A DNA stretch of 24,575 nucleotides from a bacterium (GTDB lineage: Bacteria > Patescibacteriota > Minisyncoccia > Minisyncoccales > CG1-02-41-26): positions 1 through 24,575 of the forward strand of contig JAGGTS010000056.1 in NCBI GenBank assembly GCA_021163625.1, written 5' to 3'. The notes below the pieces were generated by a model that saw nothing but the letters and a program-made list of their open reading frames with translations, was not told the DNA's origin and ran no database searches. The translations under genes and the position numbers were made by a program. Below, one piece after another: positions 1 to 6,733 of the stretch; the first letter of the stretch is position 1, and each line of letters begins with the position of its first letter.

Positions 1-178
1 CGTTATTTTCCGGATAAAAAATTTTTAAATGGTTTGAGACCGCTTGGTTGGCATTAATAGCTTCATCTGGGTAAAGGCCGGGCGGCATTTGGTTTATCTG
101 CCAAAGCCTGAAAAATGAGGCTATTGCCAGAATTATAATAAGGATTATAAAATATTTCTTAAACTTAGGAGAATCCAT
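1..178 (-). CDS. GT-C type membrane glycosyltransferase, N-terminal fragment (runs off the window)
   Basis: Reading the minus strand from an ATG at 178 gives 59 residues open to the window edge, too short to stand out as a complete ORF. After a short basic start (MDSPKFKKY) there is one strongly hydrophobic segment (about residues 9-23), then FRLWQINQMPPGLYPDEA. A first TM helix followed by an extracytoplasmic loop with an Asp-Glu pair after P-G-L-Y-P is the usual opening of GT-C/PMT-ArnT-like (GT39/GT83) lipid-linked sugar transferases, where the acidic residue is catalytic. Such enzymes use polyprenyl-phosphate sugars at the outer face of the membrane. It lies 28 bp downstream of corA in the same direction, so the two may be co-transcribed. 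The family call is inferred from the first 45 residues only; substrate is unknown. Confidence 0.6.
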   Translation of the reverse strand, partial: MDSPKFKKYFIILIIILAIASFFRLWQINQMPPGLYPDEAINANQAVSNHLKIFYPENN

Positions 179-206
179 TAATAAATTTATTTCCTATAAT
201 TAATAT

Positions 207-1118
207 TTAAAACCATTTCTTGATTTTAAAGAAAACAAGCATTAATATTGCTGCGCCAGTCATTATGCCCGATATTATCCAAAAATCGTACGGCGAACCG
301 ACAAAAGGGAGATACTTTGTGTTCATGCCGAAAATTCCTGCAAAAAGGCTTAACGGAAAAACAATAACAGAGAATATAGTTAAAAGTTTTATGATTTCAT
401 TTGTCTTTGTTTCTAAAAGTGATTGGTTTGTTGAATCTAAGGCAGTGAGTGTTTTGAACCGGGTCTCAAGGATTTTTTCTACCTGATTATAAAGCCCAAC
501 TAAATTATGGAAATATGGAACCAAATCTTTGCCAAAAAATTTTTCAGATACTTCTGAAAGACTTGTTAAAACAATTTCTTGCGGTTCCATAACGCGTTGG
601 AAACCTATAATGTCTCTTTTTATCAAAGAGATGTTATACACGCTTTTTTTATACTTTTGGCTGTATATGTCCTTTTCTATTCTGTCAATATTTTCTTTTA
701 TATGCCCTAATTTTGGAAAACATGCGGAAAGGAGCTCTTGTATGATACGGTAAAGCACTTCACCTGTTCCTTGGTCTGAATACTTCTCTCTTATGTCCTC
801 GTACAAATTAAACTTATCAAAAATTGCCTTCAAAGGAACAATGTCTTTATAATGGACGGTAATGATATAGTTTTTTGCAACAATAATATCCAATTCAAAT
901 GGTATTGTTTGGAATGTAGGTCTTGAAAAAAAAGGATAGAAAAGGACGATAAAAATATATTCTCCGAAATTTTCTAACTTTGGATTGTCAAGCGGAGGCA
1001 GAATTTCCTTTAAGACCAGTGGATGAAGGTTAAAGTTGTCTTTCAGCCATTTTATATCCTTTTCTGTCGGATTTTTAATGTCTATCCATTTTAAATTTTT
1101 AGCTTCTATAACTTGCAT
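207..1118 (-). CDS. corA: CorA-family divalent cation (Mg2+/Co2+) transporter
   Basis: A 303-residue protein, close to the usual CorA length. The N-terminal two thirds are soluble and alpha/beta then helical (long helix around residues 130-235), matching the cytoplasmic funnel of CorA. The C-terminus has two TM segments (about 245-265 and 278-300), and the signature G-M-N tripeptide sits at the end of the first one in GIFGMNTKYLPF. The chain ends with a basic tail (KIKKWF), also typical. CorA works as a membrane pentamer that moves Mg2+ down its gradient, with GMN forming the selectivity filter. The gene is divergent from hrcA across a 270-bp region and has a candidate extended -10 promoter just upstream. 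Ion specificity (Mg, Co, Ni or Zn) cannot be told from sequence. Confidence 0.93.
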   Translation of the reverse strand: MQVIEAKNLKWIDIKNPTEKDIKWLKDNFNLHPLVLKEILPPLDNPKLENFGEYIFIVLFYPFFSRPTFQTIPFELDIIVAKNYIITVHYKDIVPLKAIFDKFNLYEDIREKYSDQGTGEVLYRIIQELLSACFPKLGHIKENIDRIEKDIYSQKYKKSVYNISLIKRDIIGFQRVMEPQEIVLTSLSEVSEKFFGKDLVPYFHNLVGLYNQVEKILETRFKTLTALDSTNQSLLETKTNEIIKLLTIFSVIVFPLSLFAGIFGMNTKYLPFVGSPYDFWIISGIMTGAAILMLVFFKIKKWF

Positions 1119-1143
1119 AGTTCATAAAATATCTATTATTTTA

Positions 1144-1152
1144 ATTATATCA
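1144..1152 (-). promoter_or_regulatory. Candidate extended -10 promoter of corA
   Basis: On the minus strand the sequence reads TGATATAAT, a perfect TGn-TATAAT extended -10 element, about 26 bp before the corA ATG. No good -35 hexamer lies 17 bp upstream, which is acceptable for extended -10 promoters. Chance matches to TATAAT are common in this AT-rich spacer. Confidence 0.45.
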
Positions 1153-1160
1153 TTAACAGT

Positions 1161-1212
1161 TATATTTTAACATATTTTTTATAGTATGTTTTTTATAATA
1201 TATTTTAACATA
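1161..1212. repeat. Pair of 14-bp direct repeats between corA and hrcA
   Basis: TATATTTTAACATA occurs exactly at 1161-1174 and again at 1199-1212, 38 bp apart start to start. The stretch between them holds two near-identical 12-mers (ATATTTTTTATA and ATGTTTTTTATA). The repeats lie upstream of the candidate corA promoter. They could be regulator sites or simply low-complexity slippage products. Confidence 0.5.
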
Positions 1213-1290
1213 ATTTATATCAGCAACAAACAAGCCATAACAACAAAAAAGCATAATCGTAAAGCCCAATGGCAGGCTTTTGCCCAATTG

Positions 1291-1317
1291 TTAGCAATCA
1301 AGGCTCTTGACTGCTAA
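1291..1317 (+). promoter_or_regulatory. CIRCE operator (HrcA binding site)
   Basis: Two 9-bp arms, TTAGCAATC (1291-1299) and GACTGCTAA (1309-1317), are separated by exactly 9 bp. The CIRCE consensus is TTAGCACTC-N9-GAGTGCTAA, so each arm differs at a single position. It lies 72 bp upstream of hrcA and overlaps the -35 box of the best promoter there, so bound HrcA should block RNA polymerase. This is the only CIRCE I find; none is present before hsp20 or dnaK, which suggests that the whole operon is controlled from here. Confidence 0.93.
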
Positions 1318-1334
1318 TTTAAAATAATTATAAT
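1307..1334 (+). promoter_or_regulatory. Promoter of the hrcA heat-shock operon
   Basis: TTGACT (1307-1312) and a perfect TATAAT (1329-1334) are spaced by 16 bp, a near-consensus housekeeping promoter. The -35 box is embedded in the second arm of the CIRCE element. Predicted transcription start is near 1341, giving a leader of about 48 nt before the hrcA ATG. Two copies of GCCCAAT (1264-1270 and 1282-1288) lie just upstream. Confidence 0.75.
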
Positions 1335-1388
1335 ATAGGTAAGAAAGATAAAAATAGAAAATTATAATAACGAAAAGAGAAAGAACCT

Positions 1389-2111
1389 ATGAGCTTAACT
1401 AAAAGACAAGCTATTATTCTTGAATCTGTTTGCCAGGAATATATTGAAAAAGTAACTCCAGTGAGTTCATCTCTCTTGAAGCAAAGATTTAATATCGATT
1501 GTTCTACGGCTACTATCAGGAACGAGTTTGTAAACCTGGAAAGAAAACATTTTCTTTCCCATCCTTACATATCGTCGGGGAGAATTCCGACTGAAAGGGC
1601 TTATCGGTTTTTTGTTGACAAGATATTCCAGGAAAATGACTTTTTATCTTTAAAAGGAAAACTTTTGGACGGATTGGTTTTTGAGCTTAAAAAAACAAAA
1701 AATTTGCTTTCATTATCGAGAGTTTTAACAAAGTACGTAAGTTATTTAACATCAAACTTAGCTCTAAGCTATATTCCCGGCAAAGAAATTATCTGGAAAG
1801 ACGGTTGGGACCTTTTAGTAGAAGAGCCCGAATTCCAAGATATTCTCTATTGGAAAGAATTCTTAAGCTCTTTAAGTGAATTTGAGGAAAATATCCAAAA
1901 TTTTATCAATGAATTAGAAAATATTAAGGTTTATATCGGCAAGGAAACACCGCTTAAGAGAAAGGAAATGAGCATTGTTATTGGGAAGGCTCAGTTATCA
2001 GGCAATGAAGATATTATTATCGCCATTTTAGGGCCAAAGAGGATGGATTTTAGGAAAAATATTTCTTTAGTTAATTTTTTAAGGAGTATAAGCGATAAGA
2101 TTACTTCTTAA
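1389..2111 (+). CDS. hrcA: Heat-inducible transcription repressor HrcA, short form
   Basis: The N-terminus is classic HrcA: a winged-helix DNA-binding domain (about residues 1-75) with PVSSSLL, the recognition segment STATIRNEF.NLE and the signature ISSGRIPTERAYRFFVD at 61-77. The chain ends with a GPKRMDFRKNISLVNFL segment matching the last strand and helix of full HrcA. At 240 residues it is about 100 shorter than the usual 340, so the loss is internal, from the GAF-like and inserted dimerisation region, and not a terminal truncation. HrcA binds CIRCE and is kept active by GroEL in model species. Here it heads the operon and has its operator directly upstream, so autoregulation is expected. 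There is no Shine-Dalgarno, but the ATG fits the family start. Confidence 0.9.
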   Translation: MSLTKRQAIILESVCQEYIEKVTPVSSSLLKQRFNIDCSTATIRNEFVNLERKHFLSHPYISSGRIPTERAYRFFVDKIFQENDFLSLKGKLLDGLVFELKKTKNLLSLSRVLTKYVSYLTSNLALSYIPGKEIIWKDGWDLLVEEPEFQDILYWKEFLSSLSEFEENIQNFINELENIKVYIGKETPLKRKEMSIVIGKAQLSGNEDIIIAILGPKRMDFRKNISLVNFLRSISDKITS

Positions 2112-2152
2112 CTATTATTAATTAATCAATCTAAATATATAAAGTTTAATTT

Positions 2153-2683
2153 ATGACAGATAAAATAGATAGAGACAAGAAAAACGGAAATTCAAAAAAA
2201 GAAAAAAAAGATGAATTGGAAGAGATAAAAGCTAAGCTTGAAGAATGCGAGAAGGCAAAGAATGATTATTTAAGAGGATGGCAAAGGGCAAAAGCAGATT
2301 ATCTAAATTATAAGAAAGAAGAGATAGAGAGAGTTGGCCAGCTTATAGATTCCGCTATTGATAATTTTATAATCGGCATATTGCCTGTTTTTGATAATCT
2401 TAAGAGAGCAGAAGAGCATCTTCCTGATGACATTAAAGATTCTGACTGGGTAAAAGGAGTTTTGCAGGTTTTAAGGCAATTTGAAATAGTCCTAAAACAG
2501 AATGGAGTTGAAGAAATTAATAATCAAGGGCAAATTTTCAATCCAGACAATGCCCAGGCAATAGAAGAGGTTGTAGCTGAAGATGAAGAGCCGGGAACGG
2601 TTGTTGAAATTTTAGAGAAAGGATATATGAGAAATGGCAGGTTGCTTCGGCCGGCTAAAGTAAAAGTTTCTAAAGAGAAATAA
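2153..2683 (+). CDS. grpE: GrpE, nucleotide exchange factor of DnaK
   Basis: A 176-residue protein of normal GrpE length. A charged N-terminal tail (residues 1-20) runs into a long helix predicted to form the dimeric coiled coil (about 21-65, rich in K/E, with DYLRGWQRAKADYLNYKK). The C-terminal beta wing carries the family signature around FNPDNAQAIEEV, then VEILEKGYMRNGRLLRPAKVKVS. GrpE releases ADP from DnaK and so resets the chaperone cycle in the cytoplasm. It follows hrcA by 41 bp and precedes hsp20 and dnaK, the expected operon partners. The leader is A/T-rich with no Shine-Dalgarno motif. Confidence 0.95.
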   Translation: MTDKIDRDKKNGNSKKEKKDELEEIKAKLEECEKAKNDYLRGWQRAKADYLNYKKEEIERVGQLIDSAIDNFIIGILPVFDNLKRAEEHLPDDIKDSDWVKGVLQVLRQFEIVLKQNGVEEINNQGQIFNPDNAQAIEEVVAEDEEPGTVVEILEKGYMRNGRLLRPAKVKVSKEK

Positions 2684-2756
2684 GCCATTATTTTGAGTAA
2701 GTTTTTAAAAGGTCTTTTAAACTAAATAAAGCTTTAAATATCCCTTCTATTTTGGC

Positions 2757-2789
2757 TTTCAACTTTAATTGCTGAAATTAAGGTTGGAG
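2757..2789 (+). promoter_or_regulatory. Inverted repeat in the hsp20 leader
   Basis: CAACTTTAATT (2760-2770) and AATTAAGGTTG (2776-2786) pair across a 5-nt loop with one G-U. Three further pairs, two of them wobble, extend the stem outward to 2757/2789. It ends 24 nt before the hsp20 ATG. A second imperfect repeat (AGTTTTTAAAAG at 2700-2711 with CTTTTAAACT at 2714-2723) lies nearer grpE. Neither resembles CIRCE. It could be an RNA structure controlling hsp20 or an operator. Confidence 0.5.
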
Positions 2790-2813
2790 AGCTGAATTAG
2801 AACGGCAAAATAT

Positions 2814-3278
2814 ATGTCACTTGTGCCATGGAGACCATTTAAAGACATTGAAAAATGGTTTGAAGAGGATTTGCCAGAGCTTTGGGAGTGGCCGGAAAAA
2901 TGGATGCCGAATGTCCCAAATTTTCCTTTGATGCGCACTCCAAGAGCGGATATGTACGAATCAGACGGCAATGTTATTGCTGAATTTGAACTTCCGGGCG
3001 TTGACCCAAAAAACATTGATATAGAGGTTAAAAAAGATATGATTGAAGTTGAAGCAAAGGCAGAACAGAAAAAAGAAGAAAAGAAAAAAGGATATTACAA
3101 GAAAGAGCTTAATCGCGGATATTATAAAAGAGTTTTACCATTACCAGTTGACGTAAAGGAAGATAAAGTGCAGGCAGAATATGAAAATGGCGTTTTGAAA
3201 GTTACTATGCCAAAAGTGAGCGCAGGAAAGAAAGAGAAGAAGAAAGTTAAAATAAAGGTTAATACGAAAAAGAAATAA
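2814..3278 (+). CDS. Small heat-shock protein, Hsp20/alpha-crystallin family
   Basis: 154 residues. The N-terminal arm (1-40) is rich in Trp and Pro (VPWRPF, WEWPEKW). The alpha-crystallin beta-sandwich follows from about residue 45 (ADMYESDGNVIAEFELPGV) to the conserved YENGVLKVTMPK near 125-136. The Lys-rich end (GKKEKKKVKIKVNTKKK) replaces the usual I-x-I tail, although V-K-I-K-V partly mimics it. Small Hsps hold unfolding proteins in an ATP-independent way and pass them to DnaK/DnaJ/GrpE. Its place between grpE and dnaK makes this hand-off a genetic unit. The start is fixed by an in-frame TGA at 2793 and no other Met between. No Shine-Dalgarno is visible. Confidence 0.93.
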   Translation: MSLVPWRPFKDIEKWFEEDLPELWEWPEKWMPNVPNFPLMRTPRADMYESDGNVIAEFELPGVDPKNIDIEVKKDMIEVEAKAEQKKEEKKKGYYKKELNRGYYKRVLPLPVDVKEDKVQAEYENGVLKVTMPKVSAGKKEKKKVKIKVNTKKK

Positions 3279-3330
3279 TTTATCAAAACAAAAAAGTGAG
3301 AAATTAGAAGAATTTTAGGCTAGATTTTCT

Positions 3331-3355
3331 CCCCGAATTAAAAAAATATTCGGGG
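3331..3355. repeat. GC-rich inverted repeat between hsp20 and dnaK
   Basis: CCCCGAAT (3331-3338) and ATTCGGGG (3348-3355) form an 8-bp perfect stem with a 9-nt A-rich loop. It is conspicuous because the surroundings are AT-rich. Neither strand has a U-tract after the stem (GAAAAATG on plus, AGAAAATC on minus), so it is not a classical terminator. It may set an mRNA processing or stability boundary between hsp20 and dnaK. Confidence 0.55.
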
Positions 3356-3392
3356 GAAAAATGTAGTCTTAAATTTTGAGTTTATTGATTGT

Positions 3393-3447
3393 CTGCAAAA
3401 ATAATTGTGAGCATACATTTATTGGTATTTTCACAATATATTTGCAG
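3393..3447 (+). promoter_or_regulatory. Long imperfect inverted repeat just before dnaK
   Basis: Two nested 7-bp perfect arms, CTGCAAA/TTTGCAG (3393-3399 with 3441-3447) and ATTGTGA/TCACAAT (3404-3410 with 3431-3437), are separated by a small internal loop. A further 4-bp arm (ATAC/GTAT, 3413-3416 with 3425-3428) lies inside the apical region. The structure ends 14 nt before the dnaK ATG. A possible promoter (TTGAGT at 3376, AATAAT at 3400) would put the left arm over the -10 box, arguing for an operator. If transcription comes from hrcA, it would instead be a leader hairpin near the start codon. Confidence 0.55.
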
Positions 3448-3461
3448 CACATAACAAAAAA

Positions 3462-5360
3462 ATGTCTAAAATTTTAGGAATTGATCTTGGAACAACAAAT
3501 TCCGCAATGGCGGTAGTCGAAGGCGGACAGCCAAAGATTGTTGAAAACAAAGAAGGCAGCAGGACAACTCCTTCTGTTGTGGCAATGACGAAAAATGGTG
3601 AGAGGATTGTCGGCGCTTTGGCAGCCAGACAAGCAATTACGAATTCTGAAAACACTATTTTCTCTATTAAAAGGCTTATTGGCAGAAAATTTTCTGATCC
3701 GGAGGTTCAAAAAGATAAGGAACTGTTGCCGTATGAAATAAGGGAAAGAAAATCTGACGGTGGAGTTGAGGTGAAAATGGGGGATAGGTGGTATACGCCT
3801 CCGGAAATTTCAGCTATGATTTTACAAAAATTAAAGCAAGACGCAGAAGATAAATTAGGAGAAAAAATTGACCAAGCCATTATTACTTGCCCGGCATACT
3901 TTGATGACTCCCAAAGAAAAGCGACGAAAGTTGCTGGTGAAATCGCTGGTTTTGAAGTTAAGAGAGTAATTAATGAGCCAACGGCTGCTGCTCTTGCTTA
4001 CGGCTTAACGAAAAAGAACGACCAGCAAATTGTTGTTTATGATTTTGGCGGAGGGACTTTTGACATCTCTATTCTCGATGTTTCTCAAGATACGGTTGAG
4101 GTAAAATCAACTGGCGGAGATACCCATCTTGGCGGAGACGATTTTGACCAGAAAATAATGGATTGGGTTGTTAGCGAATTTAAAAAAGACCAAGGGATAG
4201 ACCTCTCAAAAGACACCTTAGCGCTTCAGCGGATAAAAGAAGCTTCAGAAAAAGCAAAAATAGAGCTTTCTTCAAGTATGGAAACAGAAATCAACCTTCC
4301 TTTTATAAGCTCTGACGAGTCAGGCCCGAAGCATCTTCTCTTAAAATTAACAAGGGCTAAGTTAGAGGGAATGACAGAAGATCTTATTAAAAAGTCAATG
4401 GATCTTGTGAAAAAAAGCTTAGATGAGATAGGGCTTTCTCCTCAAGACATAGAAGAGGTGGTTTTAGTTGGCGGCCAGACAAGGATGCCGAAGATTCAAG
4501 AAGAAATTAAGAAATTTTTTGGCAAGGAGCCGTGCAAAGAAATCAATCCTGACGAAGTTGTTGCTATTGGAGCGGCAGTTGAAGGCGGAATTTTGCAGGG
4601 GGACGTAAAGGATGTCTTACTATTAGATGTTACTCCGTTAAGTTTAGGTATTGAGACTTTGGGAGGAGTAAGCACTGTTTTAATTCCAAAGAATACTACT
4701 GTTCCTGTTTCTAAGTCGCAGATATTTTCAACAGCGGCTGACAACCAGAGTTCAGTTGAGATTCACGTTATTCAGGGAGAAAGGCCAATGGCTGCTGATA
4801 ATAAAACTTTAGGAAGGTTTATATTGGACGGCATTCCTCCAGCTCCTAGAGGAGTACCCCAGATTGAAGTCACTTTTGATATTGACGCAAACGGCATTTT
4901 AAATGTTTCTGCAAAAGATAAGGCGACAGGAAAAGTCCAATCAATCAGGATAGAAGGCTCAACGGGCCTCTCAAAAGAAGAGATTGAGAAAATGAAAAAA
5001 GAGGCTGAAATGCATGCTAAAGAGGATAAGGAGAAAAAAGAGCTTATAGAAGTTAGGAACGTTGCTGATAATTTGGTTTATACCAGCGAGAAGACTTTGA
5101 AAGACGCTGGAGATAAAATTGATAAAGAGTTAAAGAAAGAAATAGAAGAGAAAATTGCTGATTTGAAAAAAGCAAAGGATAGTGATAATATAAATGAAAT
5201 AAAGGAAAAGACATCTAAACTCTCAGAAGCTATCCAAAAAGCAGGAGCTCAAATGTATAAATCTTCATCTGGGCAGGACAAGTCAAAAGATGACAGTAAA
5301 GACAATAGCCAAGAAAATGGAGATAAAGGAAAAGAAGAAGGAGAATATAAAGAAAAATAA
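3462..5360 (+). CDS. dnaK: Hsp70 chaperone DnaK
   Basis: 632 residues, normal for DnaK. The N-terminal ATPase domain opens with ILGIDLGTTNSAMAVVEGG and contains VINEPTAAALAYGL, the phosphate-2 motif VYDFGGGTFDISILDV and the late VVLVGGQTRMPKIQ block. The linker reads DVLLLDVTPLSLGIETLGG, followed by the beta-sandwich substrate domain and the helical lid. The tail is a low-complexity charged stretch (KSSSGQDKSKDDSKDN...) of the bacterial type. DnaK binds exposed hydrophobic segments in an ATP cycle driven by DnaJ (hydrolysis) and GrpE (exchange), both encoded next to it. The start sits in an A-rich leader without Shine-Dalgarno, behind a long inverted repeat. Confidence 0.98.
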   Translation: MSKILGIDLGTTNSAMAVVEGGQPKIVENKEGSRTTPSVVAMTKNGERIVGALAARQAITNSENTIFSIKRLIGRKFSDPEVQKDKELLPYEIRERKSDGGVEVKMGDRWYTPPEISAMILQKLKQDAEDKLGEKIDQAIITCPAYFDDSQRKATKVAGEIAGFEVKRVINEPTAAALAYGLTKKNDQQIVVYDFGGGTFDISILDVSQDTVEVKSTGGDTHLGGDDFDQKIMDWVVSEFKKDQGIDLSKDTLALQRIKEASEKAKIELSSSMETEINLPFISSDESGPKHLLLKLTRAKLEGMTEDLIKKSMDLVKKSLDEIGLSPQDIEEVVLVGGQTRMPKIQEEIKKFFGKEPCKEINPDEVVAIGAAVEGGILQGDVKDVLLLDVTPLSLGIETLGGVSTVLIPKNTTVPVSKSQIFSTAADNQSSVEIHVIQGERPMAADNKTLGRFILDGIPPAPRGVPQIEVTFDIDANGILNVSAKDKATGKVQSIRIEGSTGLSKEEIEKMKKEAEMHAKEDKEKKELIEVRNVADNLVYTSEKTLKDAGDKIDKELKKEIEEKIADLKKAKDSDNINEIKEKTSKLSEAIQKAGAQMYKSSSGQDKSKDDSKDNSQENGDKGKEEGEYKEK

Positions 5361-5408
5361 TAAAAATTAGATTGTTATTATTGATAATTATCTACCTACT
5401 ATCTATTT

Positions 5409-6539
5409 ATGAAGGACTATTATAGCATCTTAGGAGTCTCAAGAGATGCTTCTCAAGAGGAAATAAAAAAAGCTTATCGCGCTTTAGCCCACAAATATCA
5501 TCCAGATAAAGGAGGCGATGAAAAAAAGTTTAAGGAAATAAATGAAGCCTATCAGGTTTTAAGCAACGAAAAAAAGAGAGCTCAATATGATAAGTTTGGC
5601 AGAGTGTTTGATGGCCAATCTGGGCCATCTGGGTCAAGAGAGGGCTTTGACTTTGGCAACTTTTCCGGTTTTGGCAAAGGTTTTAATTTTAACCGTTTTT
5701 GGCAGAACGCAGGCCAAGATGGTGGCTTTAGCTTTGACCAAACAGATTTGGAGGATATACTTGGAGATCTTTTTGGCTTTGGCAGGGAAGCTGAACCGCC
5801 AGACATCAATAAAGGAAGAGATATTGAGGTTGAAGTTGAAATTACTTTAGAGGAGGCTGCCAGGGGAGTAAAAAAGAAAATATATTTAAACAAATTTATT
5901 GTTTGCCCAAGATGCAAAGGCACTGGCGCAGAGCCTGGAACAAAAATAAAAGAGTGTTTTAGCTGTCGTGGAACCGGTCGCGTTCAGCAGATTAAAAAAA
6001 CCATTTTTGGAACATTTACCCATTATACTGTTTGCCCGGAATGCCATGGTCAAGGGAAAATTCCAGAGAAACCTTGTAATGTCTGCAAAGGGGAAGGAAG
6101 AATAAAGGCAAAAGAGGAGATTAGCTTTTTTATTCCTCCTGGCGTAGACAATAACCAGATTATTAAAATAATAGGAAAGGGGGAAGCAGGCAGGCGGAAT
6201 GCCGGGGCAGGCGATTTATATATTAAAGTCTTAGTGGAAGAACATCGTTTCTTTAAAAGAAAAGGCGATGATTTGTATATTACTGTTCCAATAACTTTTT
6301 CGCAGGCAAGCTTGGGCGGAGAGGTTGAAGTTCCAACCATTGACAATAAAAAAATTCTATTGAAAGTTCCTGCTGGCACGGAGTCGGGAAAGGTTTTAAG
6401 GATCACAGGCAAGGGGATTCCTCATTTTTCAGGTTTTGGAAGAGGCAATATGTATGTAAAACTTGATATCAAAGTTCCAAAAAAGACAACGAAAAAACAA
6501 AAGAAAATTTTAGAAGAGCTAAAAGAAGAAGGTCTCTAA
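5409..6539 (+). CDS. dnaJ: Chaperone DnaJ (type I Hsp40)
   Basis: 376 residues with complete type I architecture. The J domain (1-65) has the essential H-P-D in HKYHPDKGG, next to a Gly/Phe-rich linker (about 70-130, with FDFGNFSGFGKGFNF). Four CxxCxGxG zinc repeats follow (CPRCKGTG, CFSCRGTG, CPECHGQG, CNVCKGEG), and then the two C-terminal substrate domains. DnaJ delivers clients to DnaK and stimulates its ATPase. It is the last gene of the heat-shock operon, 48 bp after dnaK, and is followed by an A/T-rich terminator hairpin. All zinc ligands are present, so it should be fully functional. Confidence 0.97.
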   Translation: MKDYYSILGVSRDASQEEIKKAYRALAHKYHPDKGGDEKKFKEINEAYQVLSNEKKRAQYDKFGRVFDGQSGPSGSREGFDFGNFSGFGKGFNFNRFWQNAGQDGGFSFDQTDLEDILGDLFGFGREAEPPDINKGRDIEVEVEITLEEAARGVKKKIYLNKFIVCPRCKGTGAEPGTKIKECFSCRGTGRVQQIKKTIFGTFTHYTVCPECHGQGKIPEKPCNVCKGEGRIKAKEEISFFIPPGVDNNQIIKIIGKGEAGRRNAGAGDLYIKVLVEEHRFFKRKGDDLYITVPITFSQASLGGEVEVPTIDNKKILLKVPAGTESGKVLRITGKGIPHFSGFGRGNMYVKLDIKVPKKTTKKQKKILEELKEEGL

Positions 6540-6541
6540 GG

Positions 6542-6564
6542 GTTTTTGATAAGAAAAACTTTTT
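6542..6564 (+). terminator. Intrinsic terminator after dnaJ
   Basis: GTTTTT (6542-6547) pairs with AAAAAC (6554-6559) over a GATAAG loop and is followed directly by TTTTT. It lies a few bases after the dnaJ stop, where the operon should end. The stem has only one G-C pair, so termination may be partial. Confidence 0.5.
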
Positions 6565-6575
6565 AGCCTTTTATA

Positions 6576-6603
6576 TTGAAGTTATCAGTTAATTTGTTAT
6601 CAT
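6576..6603 (+). promoter_or_regulatory. Candidate promoter of tRNA-Lys and the methylthiotransferase gene
   Basis: TTGAAG (6576-6581) and TATCAT (6598-6603) are spaced by 16 bp, giving a predicted start near 6610 and a 27-nt 5' leader on the tRNA. It lies between the dnaJ terminator and the tRNA, where a new promoter is needed. Confidence 0.4.
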
Positions 6604-6636
6604 AAATTTGTATTTATTTTTAAGTTTTAAATAAAC

Positions 6637-6709
6637 GCCCTCGTAGCTCAATTGGTAGAGCAATGGCCTTTTAAGCCAGAGGTTCCCAGTTCGATTCTGG
6701 GCGGGGGCA
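6637..6709 (+). tRNA. tRNA-Lys, anticodon UUU
   Basis: A full cloverleaf can be folded by eye. The acceptor is GCCCTCG with CGGGGGC (one G-U). The D arm is GCTC/GAGC with loop AATTGGTA. The anticodon arm has loop CTTTTAA, giving anticodon UUU, and the T arm is CCCAG/CTGGG with loop TTCGATT. The discriminator is A73 (6709). The top pair of the anticodon stem is an A-G mismatch. CCA is not encoded, since the sequence continues TTTTTATTTT, so a CCA-adding enzyme is needed. U36 and A37, the determinants for t6A and then ms2t6A, are present. The gene for a matching methylthiotransferase starts 24 bp downstream. Confidence 0.95.
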
Positions 6710-6733
6710 TTTTTATTTTATCATTACGTTATT

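Noticed and set aside
1186..1317. 43-codon plus-strand ORF in the corA-hrcA spacer
   Set aside because: It spans the CIRCE element and the -35 box of hrcA and resembles no family; an ORF of this length is expected occasionally by chance.
2757..2789. hsp20 leader hairpin as a ROSE or fourU thermometer
   Set aside because: No Shine-Dalgarno is masked near the start codon and no UUUU/AGGA pairing is present, so the named classes do not fit.
3331..3355. GC-rich hairpin as a terminator between hsp20 and dnaK
   Set aside because: No U-tract follows on either strand, so it is listed only as an inverted repeat.
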